A stretch of DNA of 64,000 nt from Macrosoma leucophasiata (GCA_036365455.1 JAWQUS010000020.1:6793001-6857000); one strand, 5' to 3'; counted from the first letter of the stretch, positions 1-10,125 are shown. The notes: generated from the sequence alone by a model not told the origin. Numbers and translations are program-made.

Positions 1-109
1 GAATCCGAATGGATTTATTTATTTTATCAATGGGTGGGACCCATAACGTGAAAACTAACTCGAACACACAAGAAAAAAATCTGCATGTTCAGCAAATTCA
101 ATCACACCA

Positions 110-277
110 ATTAAAAATTAAAGAATATTGTAATATTTATTTTTTGCAATAACACATGCGAGTGAATTTTAGAAATTAAAGAAAAAACGGAAAGAAATAT
201 TTGACTTCGAGCAGGAATCGATCCTGCGACCTCAGGATTACCAGTCCAGCCGCTTTACCACTAAGCTACCGAAGTTG
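110..277 (-). repeat. K repeat: tRNA-like SINE
   Basis: Read on the minus strand, 201-276 resembles a tRNA. A 7-bp acceptor stem (ACTTCGG with CTCGAAGT, one wobble) closes a D arm with an A-box-like TAGCTTAGTGG, an imperfect anticodon arm with GGT in the anticodon position, and a B box GGATCGATTCC. It continues into an AT-rich body (110-200) that contains a 'gtgttattg' stretch. A related body and partial head occur at 63625-63735 and related heads at 1556, 51902 and 52090. That makes it a dispersed SINE rather than a working tRNA gene. The mismatch in the anticodon stem supports this. Dispersal is seen in the sequence; the SINE call is inference. Confidence 0.6.
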
Positions 278-1000
278 AGTTCAGTGACAAACATAATAAC
301 ATACATACATATACATACTTGCAGTATATAAATTCATTCCTCAGCGCAAAGCACTTGTAATTGAGTATTATGCTCATGACACGATTACAGGTTGTCGTCA
401 CATTCAGTGATATGCGATGTGTACCGACGGGACATCCTGATCATGCCGCGTGTCCGCGTCCATGTACACTGCCGGCCACTGCTAACTGGGAACCAAGGAT
501 CGTGCCGCTATATCTTCACGGTTTCGCAAATATATTTTTTAATACATTTATTGGGCGCATGATATAATTATAGAAATACAGCAAAAATCAGGGGATCAGT
601 TAAAGGTTCTTACTTATATAAGTAAGTAGATTAAAGTGCAAGAGAAAACAAAAGGGGAACGAAAGAACATGAACATTATCGACAACAATTTAATGTAATA
701 TGGTGGCAAACAAACATACAGAACATTGATGGAACATTGAAATACTGAAGTCACAATGACAATTCACTGTTGGGAATGATTCAATCTAAATATGAATTGT
801 ATAGATCGTGTTCAGTAGCCTCTCACATGCAGGCAGGAGCATGTTTTTTTATATAAAAAAATATTATGAACTATCTTTACTTGGATGGTAATAAATACTG
901 CAGTATAGACATCTATACGAAACCAAAGCCGAAATATTATAATATAATATTCTTGGCCGAATACTCCAATATCATTTAATTTAAGCTTTTATTTTAAGGG
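278..1000. other. unannotated AT-rich stretch
   Basis: I see no gene here. A weak A-like tail ('ggcaaacaaacatacag') lies near 703-745 but is too degraded to call. The 361-567 ORF has no recognisable domain. Confidence 0.4.
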
Positions 1001-1009
1001 AATTTTTAA

Positions 1010-1056
1010 GTACACGCGGACGAAGGCGCTAGCGCAAAAGCTAGTTATTTCTATAA
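1010..1056 (-). repeat. I repeat fragment
   Basis: A short stretch with 'acgcggacgaaggcg' followed by 'aagctagt' matches the end of the I family read on the minus strand (compare 28145-28172 and 15327-15350). Only the terminus remains. Confidence 0.35.
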
Positions 1057-1555
1057 ATCAGAAAGAGTAAATCTTTCTGATTAGTTATGATTATTATCGA
1101 TTGATATGAATATTAAAATCAAAACCACAAAAAATCTTAAGATTAATATAAATATAATATTGATTGTGCTGCAATTTCTCAGTCCGCACGTGTACAAATA
1201 TAATGGTGCGACCAGTGGCGCGCGGTCTGCCAATTACCCTATTGCCAACAATTGTTGTGCGACACTGTCCAACGTCCTTATCACTAGCGTTATCACTATC
1301 TATGGGCCGCATATCCACTCGCTAACAACCTATTGTTGGTCACATCCCCTCGAAATTGGCAGGTTTTTTCAGGAATATCACGTGAAGGTGCTAATGAGGC
1401 ACTCGTCGTTGGAAAGGCTATTGCAATGACAATTTACTGTTGAGAAAGCTTCAATGTGAGTTGACATTCTACCTCGATAGTTCGCGTGATCATGTGTATC
1501 CATCTGCTTGAAATTTTGAACATAAGTATTTGTTAAATTTGTGTTACAAAGAATG

Positions 1556-1642
1556 GAAATAAATATTGACTCTGGGCAAGACTTGCACCTGCGATTACTG
1601 GACCTCAAGCCCAGTTTCTTTAACTATTAAGCCACTGAAGAA
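1556..1642 (-). repeat. K repeat copy, degraded
   Basis: On the minus strand this reads as a decayed tRNA-like head: a 'cttcagtggcttaatagtt' A-box region, then a degraded B box near 1583-1595. It matches the copy at 201-276. No functional tRNA is implied. Confidence 0.45.
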
Positions 1643-1756
1643 GAGAAATTTGATGATCGGGTACGAGCTTAGTAAGTAGTTCGACCGCCAATACCATCTA
1701 ATCTTCACATGGTACACAAAGTATGAGCATAATTTTACCAACAGCTTTTTTTATTT

Positions 1757-1908
1757 AGCCTGGGTTGCACCACGATCTTTGATAAAGTTAAAGTTATTGT
1801 AACATTTTACATCCTTCTCTAACTTTAACAGATTTTTTTAAGTTAGAGAAGGATATGAAATGCTACAATAATTGTCACTTTAACAAATATCTTGATGCAA
1901 CCCAGACT
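1757..1908. mobile_element. D element: 152-bp foldback MITE
   Basis: The ends are inverted copies of each other (AGCCTGGGTTGCACCA and TTGATGCAACCCAGACT), and the inverted similarity continues to the centre, so the whole unit folds as one hairpin. The copy at 20355-20506 has exactly the same length and a minus-strand half copy lies at 62729-62820. No coding capacity. A TA target duplication is plausible but decayed. Non-autonomous DNA transposon is an inference from the fold and repetition. Confidence 0.7.
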
Positions 1909-1910
1909 TA

Positions 1911-2196
1911 TTAGTTATGTCATGAAATGGCAAAGAAACATACAATTCACATTGATGATAAATAATACTGTAATCAATAAACATCTACGGGAAACCAGAC
2001 ATTTAACGTAAATGGATTGCCACTCCTGTGGCCTGAGGTATTATGCCTCTGTGCCGGATATTACAGGGCCATGTATTACCTGCCACATGAATGGAAACCG
2101 ATAATTAATACTACCATTAAGAAATTAAAGAAAAACTCTCGTACCATTAAGAAATTAAGGAAATTGGTAATGCGGTGGTGCCTACAGCCAAGCCAA
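1911..2196 (+). repeat. A repeat, old copy
   Basis: A diverged A copy lying tail-first on the plus strand. The tail 'ggcaaagaaacatac', the middle 'ggcctgaggtattatgcct' and the head 'taatgcggtggtgcctac' are in the usual order. The segment 2105-2165 carries a duplicated 'accattaagaaatta' that other copies lack. Confidence 0.6.
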
Positions 2197-2199
2197 GCC

Positions 2200-2730
2200 T
2201 AATAAAGAAAAAAAAAATATTGTAATGAATTTGGAAAAGAACCCAGGAGCCTCGCTTCCAACGGTCGTCACACACCATAGGACCAACTGGCTCGTCAATT
2301 GTCGGCTTGTTTTGCTACGACCATGAATGGAATCACACAAAGAAAAACAATTAAAGGCATTACCCAATAGTTCTAAAAAAGTCTTCAGTTTACGAAAGAT
2401 TGAAATGTTATTTTCTATATTTACAATCTAGTACGTTTTCCGATGGACTATGCAATTATTGCATAAGTAATATTTATGAGTAACAAGAGTAACATTGTTC
2501 AATGCTCGTGGCTCAGACATTACATTGTCGTTCTCGAAGCACGAACCATCATCATTTTGAGATAGGATGCCTGCTGACCCATAAAACTTAATAAATATTC
2601 TTGATATCTTCAAGTTGCTTACATTTATTGAAAATGTAACTTCGCGCCTGTACGGAAGGGATAAAACAAACAGTATGAAATTATGAAATGAATAAATGCT
2701 TAAAAACGTCAATTTATAATCGAACCTTGT
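2200..2730. other. unannotated stretch
   Basis: No recognised repeat or gene. The short ORFs here have no domain that I can identify. Confidence 0.35.
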
Positions 2731-2732
2731 AC

Positions 2733-3185
2733 TTTTTTTTTATGTTATGAAGTGGCAAACAAGCATATAGCAGAGAATATGTAATAATACTACGTATAGA
2801 ATGGACACTTCGACGTCCCGCCCGATTACCCCGCATCACCCAACCTCCTCCCCTCTTATGGGCGACGGTTGGTATTTTCTACGTGCTACGCATACAGGTG
2901 CACGTGTAAATACACGTCATAAATGATTGATGTCTGTGTAATAGAGACCAAATTAAGCGTTTGTATGGAATTTTGGCGGAGTGTCCGCGGTGCGCATATA
3001 GTGTTGCGTTGATGGTGAGTGAATTCCGTAGCGTGGAAAAATCTACATTAAAACCAAAAAAAACAATGTTAATGCGAGACATTACTACCTGACTCGAACA
3101 CGATAGTGCTGAACACTACCATTTAGAGGAAAATAGATTAGGTAATGCGGTAGTGCCCGCGCCCGCGAGCTCCGTCACTACTATG
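2733..3185 (+). repeat. A repeat interrupted by B
   Basis: An A copy starts with poly-T and 'ggcaaacaagcatatag' (to 2770), is broken by element B, and resumes at 2994 with 'gcatatagtgttgcgttgat'. That is the expected next part of A. The later part matches the A middle and head ('cgaacacgatagtgctgaac', 'taatgcggtagtgcc'). The break with an 8-bp duplicated GCATATAG proves that B inserted into an existing A copy. Confidence 0.7.
2771..2993 (+). mobile_element. B element, copy 1 (8-bp direct-repeat flanks)
   Basis: A 223-bp unit begins CAGAGAATATGTAATAATAC and ends GTGTCCGCGGTGC. It is flanked by perfect 8-bp direct repeats GCATATAG (2763-2770 and 2994-3001) and sits inside an A repeat. A close copy of similar length lies inverted at 45985-46204. 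The first bases (CAGAG) recall hAT ends and an 8-bp duplication fits hAT, but the 3' end is not an inverted copy of the 5' end. A short ORF on the minus strand crosses both copies and ends at the same place, with a 3-bp length difference between them. Whether it ever coded is unknown. Family not recognised. Confidence 0.7.
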
Positions 3186-3189
3186 TAGT

Positions 3190-3740
3190 ATTAGTAACGA
3201 AACCAGTTAAGTTTATATAAAACAAGGATAATACAAAACGGAAGTTTTTTTTAATACTAAATAGTTGACATACTTACTATAAAATGTGGCCAATCAGTGA
3301 GTCTTTTACTTCTTAACACAGGATCTATAGCGATACCTCAAACGTAATAGTACTAGCTTATTATTATGAGATAATTAAATATCCACTCAATCTCATTATT
3401 GCTATCTCAGGTTTTCCCAAACTACACCCCTGTTAATAAGAATGGTTTCACGAATATATATAGTGTAATTTATATGATTACATTGATCATTAACATAAGT
3501 AGCGAACGTGCACAAAGGTCAACCAAGTAGCTTAAGTTTGTAAAACAAACCCCAGACATTGTCGATACATCACGGTCACATGTATCATATTTATTACCTG
3601 CGTATTTATTGCGTGGCCATAAATTTAGTGGGAAAAAATCAGGTGCATATATCAAAGTTGTTCACAATATATTTTACATTATGTCAAAAAGTAAACATAA
3701 ATATCTATCGCTCCACGCTTGCTGCCTACCCCAAGAAGAA
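3190..3740. other. unannotated AT-rich stretch
   Basis: Nothing recognisable was found. Short ORFs in both directions have no domain. Confidence 0.35.
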
Positions 3741-3741
3741 C

Positions 3742-4036
3742 TTTTTTTTGTAATGTAATATGGAAGTGGTAAACAAGCATGCAGTTCGCATTGATGTTAA
3801 GTGATGATTGCAGCCTATACACACCCACACAAAGACCAAGGTCAAAATGCAGATGCGTTACCACCCCTGAGGCCTAAGATGTTATGCCTCTGTGCCGGAA
3901 ATTAAAGGGCCGTACATTACCACCTGACCGGAACACGAAAGTGCTGAACACTGCCATTTAGCGGCAAGTATATTAGGTAATGCGGCGGTGCCTACGCCCG
4001 CGAGCTCCGTCACTGGAGCTCTATCACCAGTAAAAA
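3742..4036 (+). repeat. A repeat, full-length young copy
   Basis: Complete unit from the poly-T tail to the head 'ccagtaaaa'. The middle blocks ('tgaggcctaagatgttatgc', 'acctgaccggaacacgaaag', 'cgcccgcgagctccgtcac') closely match the copies at 5230, 14796 and 54628. The head carries the small hairpin GAGCTCC/GGAGCTC typical of A. Confidence 0.75.
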
Positions 4037-4054
4037 CTTGGCGTGAACATGTTC

Positions 4055-4262
4055 AAACAATGGTTTGTGAACAACCGCCCTAGTGGAATGCCACTCGGGC
4101 GGTAGTAAGTGGAATAACGCAAGATAAGCAGCAGCCTCCTACAATAAAACTACAGCCATTGCGATCGCCAAGCCGCATGCCAAGGTTGGCGATTATGGCA
4201 TATAAGGAGATATGCCATAATCGCCAACCTTGGCATGCGGATTGGAGTTGTGGAGACTTGGA
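4055..4262 (+). repeat. G repeat with internal perfect palindrome
   Basis: Contains the G blocks 'gggcggtagtaagtggaat', 'aacgcaagataa', 'actacagccattgcgatcgc' and 'ccgcatgccaaggttggcg' (compare 53440-53710 and 57715-57975). The usual 3' part is replaced by an inverted copy of 4173-4203, so this copy ends as a 31-bp perfect palindrome. Confidence 0.6.
4173..4240. repeat. perfect 31-bp palindrome, 6-nt loop
   Basis: The arms at 4173-4203 and 4210-4240 are exact reverse complements, separated by AAGGAG (4204-4209). It lies in repeat G, whose other copies have no such inverted arm. Confidence 0.95.
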
Positions 4263-4267
4263 TGAGT

Positions 4268-4400
4268 TTTTTTTATGTTACCAAAGTCGAAAACAAACAC
4301 GCAGTTGACGTGAATGTTATGCTACTAGAATTAGAGGGCAAAATGCAGATGCGTTACCACCATTGATGCCTAAGCTATTCGCTATGTGATAGTAATTTCA
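4268..4400 (+). repeat. A repeat, partial
   Basis: Poly-T then 'aaacaaacacgcagttgacg' and 'aaatgcagatgcgttaccac' match the tail half of A. The head half is missing. Confidence 0.5.
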
Positions 4401-4429
4401 GTGCACTAGAAATTTATCTCCGTACCCTG

Positions 4430-4687
4430 TTAAAAAACAATCGGAAATAGCTCTCCATATCGGCTATTCCTATAAGAATCGAACAGCGTGTTATCCAATA
4501 GGTATTTGATAGTGACGGATAGCCGGACAAAGGGATTAGAGGGATCGTGAGGATTTGCCGCTTCGACGACCGCCGTTAATGAATTCACTCCATGTTGACC
4601 CTCCATGTATATTTGTTTTTTATACTGTTTTTGTATTGCAACTACGTCACCAGTATATTGCTTTATTTCCTGCTTTACCTGCGTCAT
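4430..4687 (-). other. unidentified 85-codon ORF
   Basis: An ATG-initiated minus-strand ORF of 85 residues. It is not an obvious low-complexity product: it has a charged, glutamine-containing N-terminus (MTQVKQEIKQYTGD), then SLTAVVEAANPHDPSNPF and a hydrophobic-aromatic C-terminus. I recognise no family. It lies between two A fragments, so a fragment of a transposon protein or a lone exon are both possible, as is chance. No start context, splice signal or partner ORF supports it further. Confidence 0.2.
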
Positions 4688-4718
4688 TTTGTGTAGGCTA
4701 TATAGTGTTTTTCATTTA

Positions 4719-4890
4719 GATTTTTTTATGTAATGGAAGTGGCAAACAAGCACCCAGTTCACATTGATGTTAAGTGATGACTACAGCCTATAGACACCCA
4801 CACAAAGACCAAGGTCAAGATGCAAATGCGTTACCACTCCTAAGGCCTAAGGTGTTATGCCTCTGTGCCGGAAGTTACAGGGCCGTACTA
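4719..4890 (+). repeat. A repeat, tail half
   Basis: Tail half of A from poly-T through 'gtgccggaagttacagggcc'. It stops abruptly before the head at 'gtactatcac'. Confidence 0.65.
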
Positions 4891-4974
4891 TCACAAGTAG
4901 TGTCAGAATTGAACTAAAATCAGATATGTATTTAAATTTTAACTGCCACAAGGTGGACCTATAATCTGCATAGG

Positions 4975-5165
4975 TTCACTTCTTGTGGGACCTGCCTAGG
5001 CTTTGCCTTCCGGTATGCAGCCGCCATTCGAGAACTCTTCTACCCGTCAGTTCTTTTCGCTATGTGCCGTGCCCTCTGCCACTTGAGTTTTGCTATTTGG
5101 TGGACTACAACGGATACTTTGGTTTTCATACGGATCTCCTTATTCCTGATTCGATCTCGTAGGGA
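4975..5165 (-). pseudogene. RTE-type non-LTR retrotransposon scrap (C-terminus)
   Basis: Read on the minus strand this matches the C-terminal coding part of the RTE remnant at 36585-37615 (compare 36715-36900): the blocks 'gatctcc', 'ccacttgagtttt' and 'cttccggtatgcagccgcc' run in the same order. It is short and frame-broken. Confidence 0.6.
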
Positions 5166-5229
5166 AATGGCAGTCTTTGGTGACAGTTTTTGTCCAGTAG
5201 TGGATGATTACGAATGGATTTTCTTTTAT

Positions 5230-5520
5230 TTTTTTTTTTATGTTATGTAAGTGGCAAACAAGCATGCAGTTCACATTGATGTTAAGTGATGACTGCAGCC
5301 TATAGACACCCACATGAAGACCAAGGCCAAAATGCAGATGCGTTACCACTCCTGAGGCCTAAGGTGTTATGCCTCTGTGCCGGAAATTACAGGGCCGTAC
5401 ATTACCACCTGACCGGAACACGATACTGCTGAACACTACCATTTAGCGGCAAGTAAATTAGGTAATGCGGTGGTGCCTACGCCCGCGAGCTCCGTCACTG
5501 GAGCTCTACCACCAGTAAAA
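5230..5520 (+). repeat. A repeat, full-length young copy
   Basis: Complete A unit with poly-T tail and intact head hairpin ('gagctccgtcactggagctc'), ending 'taccaccagtaaaa'. Very close to 3742 and 14796. Confidence 0.8.
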
Positions 5521-5756
5521 CATGGAACACAAAAAATATAATTGGTTATAATAAAATCGTGAAGATTTTCATGACTAACCAATTCTATTTTTACTAAGCA
5601 TTTTCACGAAAACCTAAAAACAAGAGAATAAAAACTACAACTCAAAGCCAGTGAGGCAACCTAAGTTTATTGCTAGAGATATGGCATTTGCTTCCACAAT
5701 CACGTGTAGGATACACCGTACGCTAATGAAAACATACGACTCTTTGATAACCCGTT

Positions 5757-6197
5757 ATGGTGGTACCGCACCCTTGGTCGCCAATCTACTCGGACCTCCA
5801 ATTTACTATTGTTGCTTTTATTTATCCAAATTTTGCGTTAGATATGCGGGATAAATTTAAACTGAATATATTTTTTAAAGATTTAGCATGTGGAAAATAT
5901 GAAGAATATAAGAAAAAAAAATATAAAAAAGAACTTTATTCCTATGATGAAACATGTAGTAAAATGGTACCCCTTCATGAACTTCTTGAAAATCGTGGGT
6001 GTTTAGAGGGTGGTGATATGCCTGTATTAAACTTTGCCTTACGTTACGAGAAATGTAGGCATGAAGCAACCTTTGCTTACGCTGTAATTGCTGTACATGA
6101 AAATAGTAATTGCAATGGTTTTCTACTTCTAGGTCAATTATATTCTTCCGTGACAAAAACATTGGTGCCATACATCACAACAGCGCTAAATATTTAA
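5757..6197 (+). other. unidentified 146-codon ORF
   Basis: The longest ORF in the window that is neither transposon-derived nor repetitive. The predicted protein has a proline- and aromatic-rich N-terminus, a lysine-rich stretch (about residues 48-58), one hydrophobic stretch near residues 105-115 and a hydrophobic C-terminus. I recognise no motif. The following bases are an A head fragment (6196-6262). A weaker ORF overlaps on the minus strand. In AT-rich DNA of this length an ORF of this size could still be chance; no promoter, splice site or homologue is visible. Listed as a candidate only. Confidence 0.2.
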
Positions 6198-6262
6198 GGG
6201 CGGATAAATTTAGTAATGCGATGGTACTATACCCGTCGAGCTAACTGTAGTTCTACCATCAG
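6196..6262 (+). repeat. A repeat, head fragment
   Basis: 'taatgcgatggtactatacc' then 'gttctaccatcagtaaa' is a decayed A head. The tail is absent. Confidence 0.45.
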
Positions 6263-6364
6263 TAAACACGGCTGTAGCCTAAGAATGTACTTAGGTATTA
6301 AAGATACAATACTATGCTCATCAAAGCAGAGAAGCTCGCCGATTATTAAGTACATGAGGCTAAA

Positions 6365-6460
6365 CGTAACTGGCAAATCATGGGTGCAAGCATGTATGCT
6401 TAAATGCAAGCATTTACCTCTGTTTACGCCTTCGTGTAACACAAGCGTGACGTAACGTTT
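6365..6460 (+). repeat. C repeat, 3' fragment
   Basis: 'aaatcatgggtgcaagcatg', 'gcatttacctctg' and 'gcgtgacgtaacgtttt' match the 3' end of the C SINE (complete copy at 59288-59605). Confidence 0.5.
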
Positions 6461-6464
6461 TGTA

Positions 6465-7000
6465 AACCTACATTAAATAGGTGTTGTGTTATACCATATT
6501 ATCCCTTATCTTCAGACGCCACTGCCAAAGGGAGATTTTTGTTAGTCTAAAATCGACAATAAAGCCCAATAAACATCCTCTTTCAATGCCTGTAATCGAG
6601 TAAAACACTAGGGAAAGCTGAGAAAATCCAATAGGAAAATCCTCCACGATCTGTAGTAGCTCTCATGAGAAATATATGAAACTGCATAATGTTTGTATAG
6701 ACGCGACTAAATTGAGACGTTTACATGTATTGACAGTAAAATGTTGAATCGATGTTCGACGGCGCCGCAGTGAAATTTGTCCCGTTAACCAGCGCATGCG
6801 TTTTGCACGCAGCAGTTCGGACGCGCAAAACGAAGTTTATCAATTTTTAGGAATAAAAAGGAAAAGGCCTCTCGCTGAGTGAGATATTAACAAACAGTCT
6901 GATTTAATCCTTGCACCAAGAACAATGATTATTTTCAATAAGTTTGCTATTATGAACAAACTGTGATATTCGAACTAAATACCTCCTTTAAAAAAGACCA
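6465..7000. other. unannotated stretch
   Basis: No recognised gene or repeat. Slightly GC-richer around 6760-6830 without identifiable content. Confidence 0.35.
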
Positions 7001-7004
7001 GCAC

Positions 7005-7215
7005 TACGACTATGCTGAGTTCGATTCCCGGGTTCGGGGCTCACAGAAATAAAGGTATTATCCCTTATCTCTTGTGCTACCAATAGCACTACAAATACAC
7101 CCATCTCAAAATCTTGGGATTTTTCCTTTTTCTGGCAGATTCCTAGTGCCACCCTCGGAGTTTGATAATATGCCCGAAAACATCAATAGACTCGCCATCT
7201 CTTTTCAAAATAATT
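7005..7215 (+). repeat. C repeat, degraded copy
   Basis: A B-box-like 'gttcgattcccgggttcggg' (7019-7038) is followed by 'cttgggatttttcctttttc', 'ggagtttgataatatgcccg' and 'atcaatagactcgcc', all in the order of C. The A box region is lost. Confidence 0.55.
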
Positions 7216-7803
7216 TCATCGATCGCTTCTATTCACAATGGACGTTTAAAAACTGCTCCAATCAACACGCCAAGCTGCAACACTGGGCTATGATTACATA
7301 CGACACGGGTACACCACGGCCATCGCCCACTCACTCGCACGCCACTGATTTATTGCAAATGGCGCGAAAGCGAAAACCCTCGTAAAACTCCACGTTTATA
7401 GCACGTTGTTCGCACAATTACATCGTCTACAACTACCCTTTGCGATTATTAGATTGCATATGATGAAATGCAGATATTCCACGTTATTGTGTTTGTTAAA
7501 TGACAACCGCAACATTTCGTGAAATGGTCAGTGAAAACCATCAAAGATTGTTGTATTTCTAAGGTGTCTATTAGTTAGTTCTGTAGGTAGTTTATACTTC
7601 AGCACAAGAGAGTTTGCGTTCAGTAATTTGAAATCCGACCCGAAAATGTTTAACATTAAGTAACTCATAAACGTATCGTTAACAAAAGAGTCTCACGGAG
7701 CAAGAAATGCGTGAGCAACTCTTTCGCTTTAAGCACCTTCGAGTACTTAACACCAGATGAATCACGTTTACTTGTTTTAAAACATCGCTCTCCAAAAAGC
7801 CAG

Positions 7804-7910
7804 GTTGACGAAATGCCTGCGCGACATTTCAGAAACAGCTTACAGCAACGTGAGGCAAAACCAGAGGAATGCCGTAAATTCGCAACAAATTTCGCCTGGC
7901 TATGCTCATG
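7804..7910 (+). repeat. duplicated segment, copy 1
   Basis: Shares 'tgacgaaatgcctgcgcgac', 'cttacagcaacgtgag' and 'aaatttcgcctggctatgct' in the same order and strand with 8470-8606, about 670 bp downstream. One plus-strand frame gives related peptides in both (NKFRLAML and DKFRLAML). The family is not recognised; probably an old element or a local duplication. Confidence 0.45.
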
Positions 7911-8130
7911 ACGCCAGAACTCTTGGCGATACAGTATACGGATTTTCAAAAATTACGTTTAATGATCCCTTATGAATATAATGCATTGCATCACTCCAGG
8001 GCACTCATGAGTATTGCAAGTGACCATAGACAAGGTCACGACAAGGTTAACCACGTTCCATCAAATGGTTGCAGACAATTACAGCAGCAGTTTGACTAAA
8101 CAGATATACAATGCGAATGTATATGTTTGC

Positions 8131-8315
8131 AGAGGCCCAGGAAGACCGAGACTGACCTACCATGACCAAATAGGTCGAGTTCTGTCTGATGGTGGAATCA
8201 AAAGTCTGAGGAATCGGCGTGCATGTATGAAGAGAATGATGGCGCTCTACACTCTCTGCCTACCCCGTCAGGGACCTGGCGTGAAGATACATACATCAGA
8301 CGGTCCGTCTGTTTA
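8131..8315 (+). pseudogene. LINE C-terminal fragment with ATAC tail
   Basis: The plus-strand peptide includes RGPGRPRLTYHDQIGRVLS and LRNRRACMKRMM, resembling the C-terminal end of lepidopteran endonuclease/reverse-transcriptase LINEs. It is followed by 'gacctggcgtgaagatacat'. The copy at 21960-22120 carries about 50 bp that are deleted here (after 'gaatgatg'). Only the C-terminus remains. Confidence 0.5.
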
Positions 8316-8469
8316 AGTCTATCAGTAAATAGACAAAAATAAATATTAACAGCCTGTCAATTTACCTGCAATTTAAGTGTCAGTACCTTTTTATTTAAAC
8401 AACTCCGACCAATCCATGGCATATTCTAGATCGGTCCATCATATCTAAGATTCCCATACCCACACCTAA

Positions 8470-8606
8470 TTGACAAAATTCCTGCGCGACTCGTGACGTA
8501 TGCAAATGTGCGCCTGCTCAATTCGGCCACAACTTACAGCAACATGAGCTACCGGAGGAACGCCGTCACATTCGCGATAAATTTCGCCTGGCTATGCTCA
8601 ATGACA
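8470..8606 (+). repeat. duplicated segment, copy 2
   Basis: Partner of 7804-7910. It has about 30 extra bases after 'cctgcgcgac'. One frame reads LQQHELPEERRHIRDKFRL, which looks coding-like, but I cannot name the family. Confidence 0.45.
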
Positions 8607-8619
8607 TAACAAAGAACTC

Positions 8620-10125
8620 GGGAAACGATCGTGTACCAAAATCGTGCTGGACGGTCCGACCGTCTCACGCCGAGATCCGAGTGTTGAATTTATGAATGTG
8701 GTTAGGTGATGGAAGGGAATATATTCGAATAGGTGTCTGTGTACGTGATGTATCAATGTCTCCGTGAGAACGTATCTGTTTATTGAGATTTGAAGAATAA
8801 TAGACAGGACTGCCACCTACGAATAAGTAATTGGGAAGAAGGTCCATTGTCAACTCTTTGACAGTAAACGACACGTTAGCGAAACGACTAAGTGGGCAGA
8901 TACGAAGGAAATCGCTCTAGTAGGTACTTATCGAACTACTCCCTTTTTTATAACCTGTATGAAAATATCCAGTGTATTAACAAAAAAACTCGTCAGCTTG
9001 AACTGAGATTAACCTCTTGTACACAAGGTAGTAGAAAAAAAGTTTAAAATAATTGTTTCAGTATGTTTTTTTTTTTCGTAGTTTTAAACAATTGTTCCTT
9101 TTTTTTTCAGGCAATTGTTATAATTTATAGGTCAATTACTAATAGGTCTTTAAAAAAATCGTCACTTTTACATAACTATGAGAAGGAAATATCAGATTTT
9201 TAGCCCGACTCTAGTCTTTATGTCTTTAACTATCAAGCAATCATCATTCCATTACATCGAAACTATCCGCTATACGAAAGTAGGGAAAGTCGAATTTCAC
9301 ACGTAATAGATCTTAAACGGTAAAATTTCGTATTACTATCGATAATGAGTATTCAAACAAAAGTTAACATGCTAATACAGTTTTCGTCAACCTGTGGCAC
9401 ACAAAATTTACATTTACCATATTTACCATTTTATTACTCTCAATTGTGTTATTCTATACTGTTGTTTTAAAGAAAATATTTTAAATGTGTATTTTTTTAA
9501 ACTATATATTGTTACAATATATTATTGCTGCAAAAATATATGCATTTTATGAATAAAATATGCTCTTAATTTTGTCAGTTATTTTTCACTTTGTTTTTGT
9601 TTAAGAATTTAAAAAAAGTAAGTTTTTTAATTTTATACCAAAATACTTATCTTTTGACCTTTTGTTAAAGAAAAACATGCAATAATAATATTGCTAATTT
9701 TTCTGTGAGTGTTAGCGTATTTTTTTTTATTTCAGGAATTACAATATCCTCCAGTTCCTTTCCTAAAACCATAAAAATGTAAATGGATTAAAAAGGTTGG
9801 CCACCACTGCAGTAATCCGTGGGAGCGGGCTGGGATACCATGACGTACGTCACGAGCGGCCGCCAGCGTGAGCCACCCTAGCCTAGCCTACATACGCCGA
9901 TACGTGCTGTAATTACGTGGGATACCTATCAGAATTGATCTTTTTCGGGGCTTGTGACGTAAAGCTTCATGTATGTAAGTGTGTAGAAATCTACAGATGT
10001 ATTACTTTATTGATGCCCTGATAATGTTCTATAATGTGGCTGTCTGAGTCTGTCGTGAAACATTTATTGCCTCGGCCAATTTTAAACATTTTTAACAAAT
10101 ATCAAACTGCTGTGTTGACTGACTT
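8620..10125. other. unannotated AT-rich stretch
   Basis: Mostly AT-rich with homopolymer T runs (9065, 9720). A GC-richer island at 9800-9900 holds no recognisable gene. Confidence 0.4.

Noticed and set aside
201..276. Functional tRNA-Thr (GGT) gene on the minus strand
   Set aside because: The anticodon stem has a mismatch, and related heads occur at 1556, 52088 and 63700 with a shared non-tRNA body. It is a SINE head.
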